Below the pieces are notes generated by a model, which was given only the letters and a program-made list of their open reading frames with translations, was not told the DNA's origin and ran no database searches. Source: Labyrinthula sp. Ha (Eukaryota > Sar > Bigyra > Labyrinthulida > Labyrinthulaceae). Taken from it: 64,000 nucleotides of DNA. Location of the stretch: the NCBI GenBank assembly GCA_015227615.1, contig JAALGZ010000040.1, positions 186,001 through 250,000 of the forward strand. The letters are read 5' to 3'. Below are positions 39,551 to 50,979 of this stretch, piece by piece. Made by a program: the position numbers and the translations under genes. Numbering within the stretch: the stretch's first letter is position 1; each line of letters starts with the position of its first letter.

Positions 39551-40699
39551 ATGATGTTGAATTTCATCACGAAGCAAGCAGTTTTGTGCTGTGAAAATTT
39601 GAAGGGTTGCTTTGAAGGTTGCTCGGCATATGAAACAATACCCCAAGTGTTTCAGGAAGCTCCAGAAGTTTGCAGAATGAAAAGTCCCCAGCGATATGGT
39701 AGTTTTGAGCAAGACAAAGATCAGGTAGATGAAGACAATAGTAGTGTGTGTAGTGAACAAGATAGTTTCTTAGAGCAGAATTCTTATAGGAAACATGAAT
39801 CTGAGTTATCTTATAGAAAGGAAGAGTCTCCATTGTCCTCAGATGTGCATACTAAACAAAATAAAAAAGTGAGAGTCCCCAAACAAAAAGTCAATTATCA
39901 CTTTGGTCAATATCAACCTGTTTTATGGCTTACTTCTACTCAAGAAGCAAAGTTTGTTCAAGTAGAACCAACAGACTGGGATCCAAAAACTCAGTATTAT
40001 CCTGAAGATCTCAAACTTCTCTTTCCCAGCAGTGGTGAAATTGTTGCTTTGAATAGTCTTTCATATGATGTTGTTTGTGAACTTATTCAGTTTTCACCAG
40101 ACACTGCACCTGTTCTTCATTTTGTTTCTCGAGTCAGACACAAAGTTCTTGAAGGTCAACTTTCACCTGAATCTAAGAAATCAATTCCACTTCCACGAAT
40201 AGATACAAGTCGATGGAGAATTAAAATAGTTGATGACAATCCTAATCCAGAAAAACCTCTTGATCCTCCTCTTCGCACTTTAGGAGATCTTGGACCAAAA
40301 TCAGAATCTGCAAAACTAGCAAAACGAAAGCGAAGAAACTCAAATCCATTTGCAGAAGAGTTTTTCAAAGAGAGACCAATAAAATATTTTGAAGAGCCTT
40401 GGTTTCCAAGTTCCAGAATTAAAATTAAAAATAAATTTTATGCAGCTGAGATCCAGGCGGAAAAAAGGGAAAAGGAATTAAAGCGATGGAAGTTGATTGC
40501 TGATTTCAACTATCTCTATATGGATATTGTTTATCGCAGAAAACAACTTGAAGAAAATGAAGAAACAGAAGAAGTCTCATCTAACCCCGAAGAGAATCGA
40601 ATATTCAATCACCAAATATTAAATCCACCAACTTCTCCTCCAGAACCTTCTTTAGACGTCTCGGATAACCTCGGTATATGCAACTTTCTTGATGAATAA
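39551..40699 (+). CDS. Unknown hydrophilic protein with basic cluster
   Basis: This intronless 382-residue protein was not recognised. The N-terminal 45 residues contain six cysteines (CCENLKGCFEGC). A Ser- and acid-rich region follows, then a more ordered central part (VNYHFGQYQPVLWLTSTQE, GEIVALNSLSYDVVCELIQF). After this come a Pro-rich stretch, a nuclear-localisation-like cluster (KLAKRKRRNSNPF), a charged helix (AEKREKELKRWKLIADFNYL) and an acidic, Pro-rich tail. The long ATG-led frame and strong codon bias support a real gene. A nuclear role is inferred only from the basic cluster. It sits between two 440-bp direct repeats. Confidence 0.75.
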   Translation: MMLNFITKQAVLCCENLKGCFEGCSAYETIPQVFQEAPEVCRMKSPQRYGSFEQDKDQVDEDNSSVCSEQDSFLEQNSYRKHESELSYRKEESPLSSDVHTKQNKKVRVPKQKVNYHFGQYQPVLWLTSTQEAKFVQVEPTDWDPKTQYYPEDLKLLFPSSGEIVALNSLSYDVVCELIQFSPDTAPVLHFVSRVRHKVLEGQLSPESKKSIPLPRIDTSRWRIKIVDDNPNPEKPLDPPLRTLGDLGPKSESAKLAKRKRRNSNPFAEEFFKERPIKYFEEPWFPSSRIKIKNKFYAAEIQAEKREKELKRWKLIADFNYLYMDIVYRRKQLEENEETEEVSSNPEENRIFNHQILNPPTSPPEPSLDVSDNLGICNFLDE

Positions 40700-42635
40700 A
40701 TCAAGGCCAATAATGTAACATAGTTTTTCAGTCCCTGAGACTTTTCCTTTTTTTTCTCAATAAATATAATATTAACATTTCTTCTTTCTTATATTACCTA
40801 TTTTTTTTAGTATTCTAGCTGTTGTCAGGATATTTTTTGAGTTGAAAAATCAGAGTTAATTAACCATGAGAAGGAATCGTCTGCTGCGTCTCCACAAACG
40901 AACAAATCTTTGCCATTTCACCAAAAATGTTATTTAAACTTCAATTTTTTATTGTTTTCTATTGTATGTTAGTGTGTGTATCATAATACTTGAGCATTAT
41001 AGATATTTCAGGAATGTTTATTCAAATTCATTTTCTTTGTTTTTCATTGAAATCAAATTTGTTAATTTAACTTGATGACGTGGCATGATGAAACTCAAAA
41101 GTGTACTTTATTGGAATATAATGGAAGATATGATTGAAAACTCTTAAGAGATAAAACACATAAATGTAACAAATCAAAGATAAGAAGATAACCAATATAT
41201 AAATAATATTATACCAATATCAATGAAAATCATAGATAATGGGACATTACTACATACTAAACTCAAGAATTCCATTTGGTGCTGAATGTTCTTTTTCGCG
41301 AACAAGAGTTCAAACAGAGACTTTAGAAAGTGGCTGCAAGTAAAATTATTGGAAATATTCACGTAAAGCAAAGATAAAAGTAAAAAACTCTCATCAATTG
41401 TTTTATTTTAGTTTCAATATATTATTTTTGAAAATTGTGTTAAGCGACGCCAAATTTCATCAAGACTTAACGAAACCAAGGTTTGAAGATGAGTAAAAGC
41501 TACCAAAGTAATATTCTTAAAACTGGAAAAATATTGCAATAGTATTGCGAAAACTTACTTAGCAGATACAATTTGAAACTATAGAGGTCAAAACTAAGAT
41601 CAAGATTTGATTTGAAAATCATAACAAACGTTAACATGAGTATTCCTCAAACACCACATACTGCGTTCACCTAGACCTAACTGGTTTTATAATTCGCTTG
41701 ATGCTATAACCACCATATAAGCTGTTTAATCAATAAAATACTTGTAGCACATACCATGGGCCCATATTTGGTTTATAAATCCAGATCAAATATATTCCAC
41801 GTATACTTTGCAGATACCGCTTCGCTCTTACTCTATCTTATTCATATGATTGCAGGGATAAAATATTAAAGTATTATATAATTTGTTGTATGAACATACT
41901 AAAATTTTGAAGATTTTATTTTCATAGGATGCATTTATAATAAAATAAGAAACTGTTGAAAGCAGAGGCGACGGTTTTCAAAAAGTAAATGTTGAAACAA
42001 TAAGTAATTATGATGTGATAAGATCGATTCTTAAATTTTATGTTGGTAATAATAATGCTAATGACATATTTATTGATATTTTCATCTAATTTCAAACATC
42101 AAGAAGAAAGAGTAACGGCATGGTAGATATTTGAAATAAGACAATAGAATATATTATTCGGAGATCTATTGCGGACTCTCTCTACTCTGCAAAATCTATA
42201 GTTAGTTTTATCATAATCTTCCCCCTGATATTAACGTCTTATGGAGAATGCATTCTTATCATTAAAAAATCTGGTGATAGCAGACCTAATCATAAAATGG
42301 GTAGATAAACTGCGGCATAAACAAGTTTCCATAAATCTCAGAGGATTATGTAGCTAAATTATTACTTTAGTTTGTATGATATCCACATCAGAGGTAATCA
42401 ATTCAACTCTTGTTTAAGCTCTTTGGGTTCAACAGTAGAATTAGCCCAGAAGATAAAAGTAGCTTGAATAAGGGTTTCTAAGTTCCTGGAAAGCTTTCCG
42501 CCGAAAAAAACTAGTATTGAGACTTAGCTATCATGTCGTAATCTTTCTTTATGATAATGATTGAAGAATGATTTCTTCCCTTCAATTAATTGTTGCCTGC
42601 TAACAATATATTATGTAATACTTGCAAGAGGGATG
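40700..42635. other. 1.9-kb spacer
   Basis: No supportable gene. The left end holds the poly-T-rich 3' flank of the 39551 gene. The right end (42528-42635) is weakly similar to the flank of repeat copy 1. Confidence 0.5.
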
Positions 42636-43074
42636 ATTTTAAGTATTTGACTGAAGAAATGGAAAGTAACAGCAGTCGAAGTGCAAAAGAGCAGTTTCGC
42701 GAGTAAATACAATTTTCTATTACTTGAATAAAGTATAAATTTTGGTAGAAAGTTATGCAGTTACAACATTTAGTTTCTTGTTAACTTATTTTGCATATGA
42801 TAACTTTTTGTAACTTAAGAAGAAAATTAGTTGCAGAGTGTACTTTCCTCTTGCTTTATTTCATTGCACGAGATAATATATTTTTTTAATATCTTCTGCT
42901 ACCAAAACATTTTCACAAATAAGTAAGCTATTTCTAAAAATATTTTGACTTTTTTGAAGGCATGATAGATTATATTAAAATAAATAATGTAATATTCTTT
43001 CCTCTTAGTGGTTTCTTTATCTACTACACCAGGTGTTTGAAAAATTACAAAGAAAGAAGCATCATGAACCATGT
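42636..43074 (+). repeat. 440-bp direct repeat, copy 2
   Basis: This partner of 38605-39044 has the same orientation and only a dozen or so differences. It keeps the short ATG-led frame and the intron-like segment of copy 1; one of the few changes in the frame after that segment (GGC to GGT) is silent. Right of it the two loci are unrelated. Confidence 0.85.
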
Positions 43075-44392
43075 ATACTGTTCATGAACACGAGTACGCC
43101 CTATGTGTCAAAAATATTAATTAACTAGAACTATTCTACAAGAATATAATAGAAGCGCTATCAAACACTGAACCAACAAGAATGGTTCAGGCACTCCTAG
43201 CGGATGGGTCAAAGTTAATGAATTGGTTGAAGGTAAGACTGAGAATCAAAGTACTGTGTTACTCATCAATTAAATCTTTAACTTTGCTGGCAGGAAGTTT
43301 CTAAACTCATAGTACCTCATACCCGTCATCTTTGCTTGAATTAAGCTTTGGTAACTTGAAAAAATTTGCGCTCTTCTCTATCTAGACATTGGAATTGACA
43401 AACTTAATCAAAAATCGGTTGATAATTGTTTTGATCCTGATTATGAATAGGGGAAATGAGATTTTGATTCGTCTGAAATGATTCTGGTTTTACTCCTACA
43501 TTTGAGTGACTATCATTTGAGGACGGGGCAAACGGGCTTGTGCCAAATGGTCAGAGAATGTGCTGGGGCCACATGATAACCCATATAGAACTGTCACATA
43601 GCTCAGGAATAATCCCGTAATGGGATACAGGCGGGCACATGCCTAATTTTTGGAAGTTTACATACGGTGCAAAATGAGAAAATATTTCCATTGACTATTT
43701 GTCCTACCGCCATGTGGTTCTGCCTTGTGCTGCTTGCCAACTGATGTTAAACAAATCATTAAAATCGCGAGAGAACTATCAGAATCAAACAATAAGAAAA
43801 ATATGGTCAACAAATTAAATCTGATACCTTTCTGGAGCTACAGAGGTTCCGCTTCAAAAGAACTACGTAGAGAACAAAAAAAAAACAATGACTTTACCAT
43901 TAATTCACACTTCATCTTTTCTCTTAGTTTTTGATGATGTTTATTATTATTTTTCTTCTGAAGAAAGTTTCGGTTTTAGGGTATACTTGGTTTCATTAAA
44001 TTCTTAGACGGGAATAACATAAAGCATAGTTACCCGAGAGCTTTCCCGTCTCTCGACCAGGACCGTATACATTTCACACATATATCCTGTTTCTCGGGAA
44101 AAAATACAAATGGTTCATTTCTCAATTCCCGACTAGTATCCCTGCTTGTGGGATTTTGAGCTAAAAAGCTAATCAGTATCTTTTTGTCAATGGAAACTTA
44201 TCTTCGATCTTTCTATCTTCTAACACACACTATTAATATATTTCTCCGCTTTTAAAATACTATTTTTTATATGAAATATTAATGAATATTAATATTAGCT
44301 TCTTTGCTGTTGAGACAACGTCATAAATGCGACTAAAAAAAAACAAGATTGTTGTTTCTGTTGAAATCCGAACATAATAAAAACCTGGAAGA
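43075..44392. other. Spacer upstream of the coiled-coil gene
   Basis: No supportable gene. The part at 43500-43720 is less AT-rich than its surroundings and may be a decayed element of unknown type. A 69-codon frame at 43725-43934 starts with TTG and is unconvincing. CCCGAGAG (44033) and CTCGGG (44093) form a weak inverted pair. Confidence 0.4.
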
Positions 44393-47300
44393 ATGAAATC
44401 TGTTCAAAAGTCTGTACGATTATCAGATGATAATAGCACAGAGCATGGACTGTCTGAATTTAGTAAGAAAAGCTCAGGCTCCTCGTTTTTAAACAGTCAA
44501 GAGTCTACAAGTCAAGAATCATCATTAAGTTCTTTTTCAAAGTCAGAAGATTTAGAAGTCAAGAAAGATCTTATTGATAAAGAAGTGGTTATAAAACAAC
44601 TATCAGAACATATTCAGTCTCTAAAACAAAGTGAAGAAGAAAAAATTCAACAGCTTCTAGAAAAAGAAAGTGAAATATCAGAGTTAAAAAATCTACTTGT
44701 AAAAAAAGATACAAGAGAGAATGATCATGTTCAAAAACTGGATGATTTCATTTCTAATGAAGTTGAGACTTTGAAAAATGAAAATATAAAATTGAAACAG
44801 AGTCTTGAAGAGAAAACTCAAAGAGAAAGTGAGCTTTCGGAAAGGCTTCAAAATTTTATTGAAGAGAATCACGAGCTTGTTAAAAAACTTCAAGAAACTG
44901 AAATAGAACTTCAAAAAAATAAAGATTTAGTTAATAAGAAAAATGAGTTGCAAGAGTTTTTCTCTAGTAATTCTAAAAGTAAGAACAGCCTTCAGGAACA
45001 TTCACAACAAAAAACTCTTCTAGAAAAACTGGATCAAGAGGATATACTAGAGAATGAAGTTGATAACTCCGCCCATAGTAATAATAAATTAACTGACCAT
45101 GATTCTTCTCAAAATCATGTATCTGAAGAGACTCATTCTATAGAAGTTTCTGAAGAAATTCTTACCATGAAGGAACAAAATGAGGATTTAAAAGAATACT
45201 TTTTTCTCTTTTTTATTTCATAGGAAGCGATCGAGAAATTACTTGAAGAAAATTTTCATTTAAAGGAACAACTGAAAAAAACCAAAGCCGGTGCGAAAAT
45301 TTTCACGGCTGCACAGATTCAGGATCCAACTTCAAACCAGAAATTACAAATGGAGAAAGATGTTTTGGAAGAAAAGTTTAATGAGCTTATTTTGTGGAAG
45401 GCTCAAGCACGAGATTTATTATCAAAAAAGGGTATGATTGAAGTTCATGAAGAATTATTAAATTGTCAAATGGTAATACAGGAAAATAACTTGAAGATAA
45501 ATAAACTTATACAAAAAAATGTAGAGCTTGAAGAAAAACTAAAAAACGATTCTAGCAGGAAATTATATGAGAATAAAATTGTTGAAACTGAACCATCTAA
45601 AATATTAAGCAAGGCAGCGAATTCAGAATTTGAAAAAACTAATGTCGAGACTGTACTTGAAGATATCAACACCGGAATGTTAAATTCTTGTTCTCATGAA
45701 GCTCAAACAGAATTAGAGTGTTCTACAGTAATAAGGAATAAGGAGGAACTGGGACATGAGAATTCCTGCAAAATGATTTGTCTTCTTCGCAACTCTTTTA
45801 TTCACTTATTACAGAAACACATTGAAATAAAAAAGAAACTTAGTTTTGGTACCGGAAATGAGAATGCAAACAAGATCAGCGATATTGGACACAGCATTTC
45901 TGGAGAAGTTGTTACACTTTTGTTTAGAGCTCAACAAGCTAATGAAAGACTTACTTCATATGTAGAAAAACTTAAGACCGAGATATATACTTTGTCTCAA
46001 CAACTTATGGAAAGTGTTCCAGTTGATGCTTATAATGCACTAAAGAAAAAAATGATCTCTATGTCGAGATCACAAATTTGTCTTGAGCTAAATAGACAAG
46101 AGTGTATTGAACTTAGAAGGAGACTTGATGACGCTAATGCGTCATGTGCAGAGAAGGAAATGATATGTGTAAGTTTGCAGAACAGAATTAACTTACATTT
46201 GGAGGAAAAGTTTCCCCAAGATAATGCAGATCATTTGATTGCATCATTGCGTGGAAAAAATGCTGAATTGAAAAGTCTTTTAAAGAGCAAAGAAAATAGT
46301 GTATTATCTTTAACTGAAGAGTTGGGAGTCCAAAAGGATGGTGTTGATTCACTCAAGGAAGATCTTCAAAAACTAGCAGTTTCTGTAACAAGGCCTTTAT
46401 TCGAGAAGGAAAGTGAAGATAGAAAGGACATCTTTCCAATGATCATGCATGCACCGCCTGCAAGTAAGGAACTTGAAGTAGTACTTCAACAAAACAAGTA
46501 TTTGTTAGCTCTACTAGAAGAGAAGTCTTCAGTTTCTGCGGAAATTGTTCTTCGCTTAAATTACAATGAAAGAATCAATCAAAACAGTCAACAAGGCGTT
46601 AAGAGTTTGATTGAGAAAAATAGGGCGTGTATAATCAAGTTTGAGGAGGATGAGCTGGTTAAACTATTTCTGAAAGAATCTGAAATCTTGAGAAAAAACT
46701 TAGTTTCAGAAAATTTAAATCAAAGGAAGGCTTTATTTGAATACAAGGAGTCCAATCAAGAACTGAGTTCCAAAGTTAGATGTTTACAGTTTGCACAAGA
46801 TTCTCACTTGAGTATTATATCAGAACTTAAAGCTATTGTATCTAGTGAAGCAGATGAAGAGTTATGGTGTAAACAAAGGGTTTCTTTAAGTAAAAAGCTT
46901 CATCAGGTTCAACTATATACTAAAGAACAAGGGCTAATCGTCATTAAGTTAGAACATGAGCTAGTTAAAGCTAGGAATAAGATAAAATATTTAATAAACC
47001 TGCAAAAAGATTTGGAAGCCTCCAAAGGACGACATTTGTTTGAAAATCAGCCGATAAAACAGCTAGAAGAGTTCAGCTCAGATTGCAAAACAGAATCTAA
47101 GCACAATTTTGTCCATAAGTCCACATCGCCTGTTGGGTTTTCTTCTTCGGCTAGATTAACACCACGTAGAAAACAAATGGAGTCCAGAGAAAAGAAATTC
47201 TTTGAAGATGATAAAGAAAATGTTCATAAAGTTTCTGCACTGTTGAAATTACTAAAGGGAAAAGAAAGAGAGGTTTCTAAACTAAAAGAGTCAATGGCCA

Positions 47301-49258
47301 CGTTAAGAGAGGAAAATAATTTCAAATTAGTTAAGTTTAATGACCAGATATATGAAATGAACAAGGATAAGATTGAAGGGCTTCATTCTGAGAATAACAG
47401 TGGTGAATGCTGTTTTGATGGGAGAAAGAAAAATAAGGATTCAATTGAAGTGCTCAGATTAAGACAAAAATTAAAAAAAACTAAAGCGGATTTAAAGAAA
47501 GCATTGAACGAGAAGAAAATACAGGAAATAAACCATAGAAAGCTTAAGAATCATTGTAGTGAATCGAAAGAGCAAGAAAAAGTTAATACTGCGGTTGAAG
47601 CTTATTTTGGAGAAGACAATAAAGAGAATAATAGAGAACAAGAGAACGATCTAAGAAAAACCAAACTTAGATGCCAAAAGCTGAGCAACCAATTAAGAAC
47701 ATTGAAAATAAAGTATAACACTTTAAGGGTTAATAATGGGGAAATTGAACCGCAAGAAAGTGGAATAAAACAGGAAAAAAAAATATTGATGCTTAGAAAA
47801 CAAGTTAAAAAATTTCAAGAGAGATTATTCACACTTCAAAAGGAAAATAAACATTTATCCAATATACAGCATGCTGAAAATAAGAGGAGAGTTAATTTGG
47901 TTGACTCTGAGGTTGAGAAAGAATATAAATTAAAATTATGGAAACAAAAGAAGCATTATGAAGAACTATTGAAAAAAAGTAGAGAAATAAAGCGAGATGC
48001 TGTAGAAACACCCAAAGAAGCTTCTGTAAAAAGTCGCAAAATTACTCAAACTGGGGAAAATGAGTCTATTAATCTCTTGCAAAAAATAGAAGAGCTTCAA
48101 CACCGAAATTATAGACTTAAATCAGATGCATTTAAGAAGAAGAGGAATAACGATAAATTGAAAGCCGATTTAGCTAATATGAAACTAGATGCTCAGAACA
48201 TCTCGGAGAAGTCCTCATCAATTGGAACAGTTGGTAGCTCGATTATGAATTCAACTCTTACGGGCAATGAAGAGTTTGAATTTATGCACGAATTGAGGAA
48301 CAAAATAAGAAAACTCAAAGCAGATCTGGAGAAGGAACAAAGAAAAGTAAAGAAGTTGTTAAATGAAAGAAAAGGTTTATTGTCAAATGTGCAGGATAAT
48401 GAACTAGTTTTTGATATGATGCAGAAGAGAATGTATGAAATACGAGATTTTAATTCTACTGTTTTACTTCATTCGAAAATGGTTTTTAAAGTTATTCAAT
48501 CAAAAGATCTAGAGGAGCTGGCCGTAATACAAATAAAAGGACGCACAGAAGAAACCCTTACCAGCAGATTGAAACGGTTGCTACGAAAGGAAATTGAAGC
48601 ATCAACAAACACACAACTTGTTACTTCAAAATCTATGGTTTTCCGTGAAAATCTGTTTCATTTGATTTCCGGTCTAAAAAATTTATCAATAGGGTTATTT
48701 AAGACCATGAACTGTTTAAAAAGGCAGATTTCCTCCTTAGAAGAAGGAAAAAGAAAATGTATTCAACCTGAAGTTCTTCAAGAAATTCAAACAAAAGAAA
48801 AACGTAACGTTGAAAAATTAATAGATTTGGAAGACCTGAATGGTACACTGAAGACAAAATTAGAGATCCAAGTAAAGGAGAATATGAAATTAAAAAAAAA
48901 ATTAGAAAGGGAAGTTGTTTCAAGAGGAAATGAATCTGAATTGAAGGAAAGAATTAGAAATCTGAAAAGTGTTAAAGATGAAGCAGAGTCACAGATTGCA
49001 GATCTAGAAAGGGAAAGAGATCGCCTTCAAACCGAGCTTACAGAGGCACGACAACAAGCTAAAAAACTTAGCAAAGACCTAGAAGCTTTTGATCCTGTAC
49101 TGTTTCCTTGTATTATATGTGTTTAGGAGTTTTTTGAAGAAATTGAGGATTTGAAGTACCAGTATCATAGAACTTGTAAAGAAAATGCAAAGTTACGTAA
49201 AGCTATGAACATGGCGCGAAGTTCTTTTAGTGAGCATAGTAGTATGACTTTAGAATAA
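44393..49258 (+). CDS. Giant coiled-coil protein, three exons
   Basis: Exons 44393-45193, 45224-49096 and 49127-49258 give 1,601 residues. Almost the whole protein is heptad-rich coiled coil (for example LEKESEISELKNLLVKKD, ELEVVLQQNKYLLALLEE, LERERDRLQTELTEARQQ). Breaks include a Ser-rich N-terminus, a Ser/Thr-Pro stretch (STSPVGFSS) and Lys-rich segments. KEN tripeptides in DDKENV and DNKENN resemble anaphase-promoting-complex degrons but may be chance. Such proteins act at centrosomes, basal bodies, Golgi or kinetochores; the family cannot be named by eye. The second intron is canonical. The first junction needs removal of a segment starting GA rather than GT; without it the protein would stop after 276 residues. 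Convergent with the vWA-like gene 62 bases away. Confidence 0.85.
45194..45223 (+). other. Probable 30-nt intron with a GA donor
   Basis: The segment begins GAATACTTTT and ends TTTCATAG. It is 30 nt, T-rich and followed in phase 0 by EAIEKLLEENFHLKEQLKK, which continues the coiled coil. Apart from position 2 the donor equals the GTATACTTT of the alcohol dehydrogenase intron. A 27-nt alternative begins TA. An alternative GT donor at 45146 would delete a clear heptad region. Confidence 0.6.
49097..49126 (+). other. 30-nt intron in the coiled-coil gene
   Basis: Donor GTACTG, acceptor GTGTTTAG, phase 0. Removal joins KDLEAFDP to EFFEEIEDLKYQYHRTCKE and then a stop at 49256, extending the coiled coil by 43 residues. 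Confidence 0.9.
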
Positions 49259-49320
49259 AAGAAAATTGTAACAAAGAGTTATATTTAAATACAAAACACA
49301 TAACACCATAAGGTTCAAAC

Positions 49321-50979
49321 CTAACACTGTGGTGTCTCCATTGTAAGTGACAAATAAGTCTTTATAGTTTCTTCCTCTGACACATCTCTATAACTCATTG
49401 AACCAAGTTTTACACTGACAGATTCCTCAAGGAAGTGTCTAGTAACTACCCTTGTAACTTGATCTTCACTGAGCAAACTTACGTCAATATTGTCTGGGTC
49501 TTCAACGATTTTAATATCGGAGCTTTCATACAGATCGCAATCACCAACAGCATCTTTAACTTGTAGGTTATTTCCAATCGAAGACGCAATGCCAGAACAG
49601 AAAGTAACTCTTTCCTTAACAAGAGAGCAATCTTCAGTTGCGTCAATATCATATACAGTTAGAGAATATCTTCTACCTTCAACAACAGAACCATCTTTCT
49701 TGACAACCTCAAAATTCAATGGTAATTCCACTTTGATAGGGATATCAAGACTAAGGAATCCTTCACTATTTTCAAGTGGAGAAAGGTTTTTGTCTACAAA
49801 CTCACTTGTTAAATCAACATCATTACATGTCACAACTACTTCAAGCTCAGGATCACTCAGAAAAACATGGTCAAATCTTAGCTCTGCCGGTGTAATAAGT
49901 TCATCGTTCCTTGAGTTGACTCCACAGAGATTGTTCACTACGACATTTTCTAGATTAAAGAGAGCAACCTCTTTTTCCAAGGTACATGTAGGAGATTTAC
50001 TTGGAGCCAACGAAGGGGTGTTTGTAGGTGATAATGTAGTTGGTCTACCTGTTGGAACTTCACTGGGTACAAAACTTTCAAATAATCCAGGATCTGAACA
50101 CAAATCCCTCCTTTGCTTCAGATATGCAAACTTTTCTTCAAACCTTTCTGTTTCTGGCATGAAGCTCATATTATCTTCTCCAACTTCAAAATATAAATCC
50201 TTTGAATCACAAATTGATTCCTCTCTCCAGAACTCGCGAGATTTCTCCCCTTCAAGTCTCAACAATACACAGTGTACATGAGAATCTGGAAACGCTAATT
50301 TAAGATCTGCAACTGCAGTTTCTGTACGTTTTGTTTCTTCTGCTATACCACCTAATCTTCTTTCTAGTCTTCCATCAGTAAATAAAACTATGACAGGTCT
50401 TGTAATACTACTTAGAATTTGAACATTTTCATCTATGTTTTCTGGAGAGTACACTTCTTCCAAATGCTGTTGCACTGCATAAAAACCTTCAGATGCTCTA
50501 CTCCAACCTTTTCTATTAGAAGTAAACTTACTTTCATAGAACTCAGTTTCCAGAAAAGAATCAACATCACTCAAAAAACTCTCAACCTTGTCATCTGTAA
50601 ATGGTGAGACATCCATTTGAAAAGCATCTGTGGCATAGAAAATAGATTCAAAATAATCTTTCCGCATAGGGTTCAGAAAAGATAAGAAGTTTGAAATATA
50701 GCTGCGTTGAACATCGACCAAACACTTTGGGTTGAAGTCATCAGCTTGTTTGCATGTTCTTCTAATAGTTGCTGAACTGTCGAAGATGAAATAAGTGTGA
50801 GTAGGTAGGCAGAGTTCAAATTGATCAGGAATATCATGTGAGTTCCAATTAAACTGTTCTTGAATTTCATCGAAGCATTTGTCAGCGTTCAAGTTGTTCA
50901 GAGCTCTGTTGTCACAACTGCTTGCTCCAGCTTCACCAAGCACAACCACTACAAGTGCAAATACAAATACAAAGCCCAT
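49321..50979 (-). CDS. Secreted vWA-like protein with a Pro/Ser/Thr linker
   Basis: This intronless 552-residue protein starts with a clear signal peptide (MGFVFVFALVVVVLGEAGAS). Residues about 55-290 look like a von Willebrand factor A domain. Strand 1 carries YFIFDSSATI, a MIDAS-like DxSxT, and a later strand reads RPVIVLFTDGRLERR. Several cysteines suit an extracellular fold. Next is a linker of PxxxPT type (VPTGRPTTLSPTNTPSLAPS), common in stramenopile and some other algal surface proteins. The C-terminal 220 residues are a Cys-containing, beta-rich region of unknown fold ending METPQC. No transmembrane helix or GPI signal is visible, so it is probably secreted or bound to the wall. Ligand unknown. 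Convergent with the coiled-coil gene. Confidence 0.8.
   Translation of the reverse strand: MGFVFVFALVVVVLGEAGASSCDNRALNNLNADKCFDEIQEQFNWNSHDIPDQFELCLPTHTYFIFDSSATIRRTCKQADDFNPKCLVDVQRSYISNFLSFLNPMRKDYFESIFYATDAFQMDVSPFTDDKVESFLSDVDSFLETEFYESKFTSNRKGWSRASEGFYAVQQHLEEVYSPENIDENVQILSSITRPVIVLFTDGRLERRLGGIAEETKRTETAVADLKLAFPDSHVHCVLLRLEGEKSREFWREESICDSKDLYFEVGEDNMSFMPETERFEEKFAYLKQRRDLCSDPGLFESFVPSEVPTGRPTTLSPTNTPSLAPSKSPTCTLEKEVALFNLENVVVNNLCGVNSRNDELITPAELRFDHVFLSDPELEVVVTCNDVDLTSEFVDKNLSPLENSEGFLSLDIPIKVELPLNFEVVKKDGSVVEGRRYSLTVYDIDATEDCSLVKERVTFCSGIASSIGNNLQVKDAVGDCDLYESSDIKIVEDPDNIDVSLLSEDQVTRVVTRHFLEESVSVKLGSMSYRDVSEEETIKTYLSLTMETPQC

Noticed and set aside
38605-43074. The two 440-bp direct repeats as long terminal repeats of a retroelement
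   Set aside because: No polymerase, integrase, protease or capsid domain lies between them, the ends lack the usual terminal dinucleotides, and the enclosed gene is an ordinary host-like frame.
45146-45223. A canonical 78-nt GT-AG intron as the first intron of the coiled-coil gene
   Set aside because: It would delete a heptad-rich coding stretch (EEILTMKEQNEDLKE) and is far longer than every other intron in the window.
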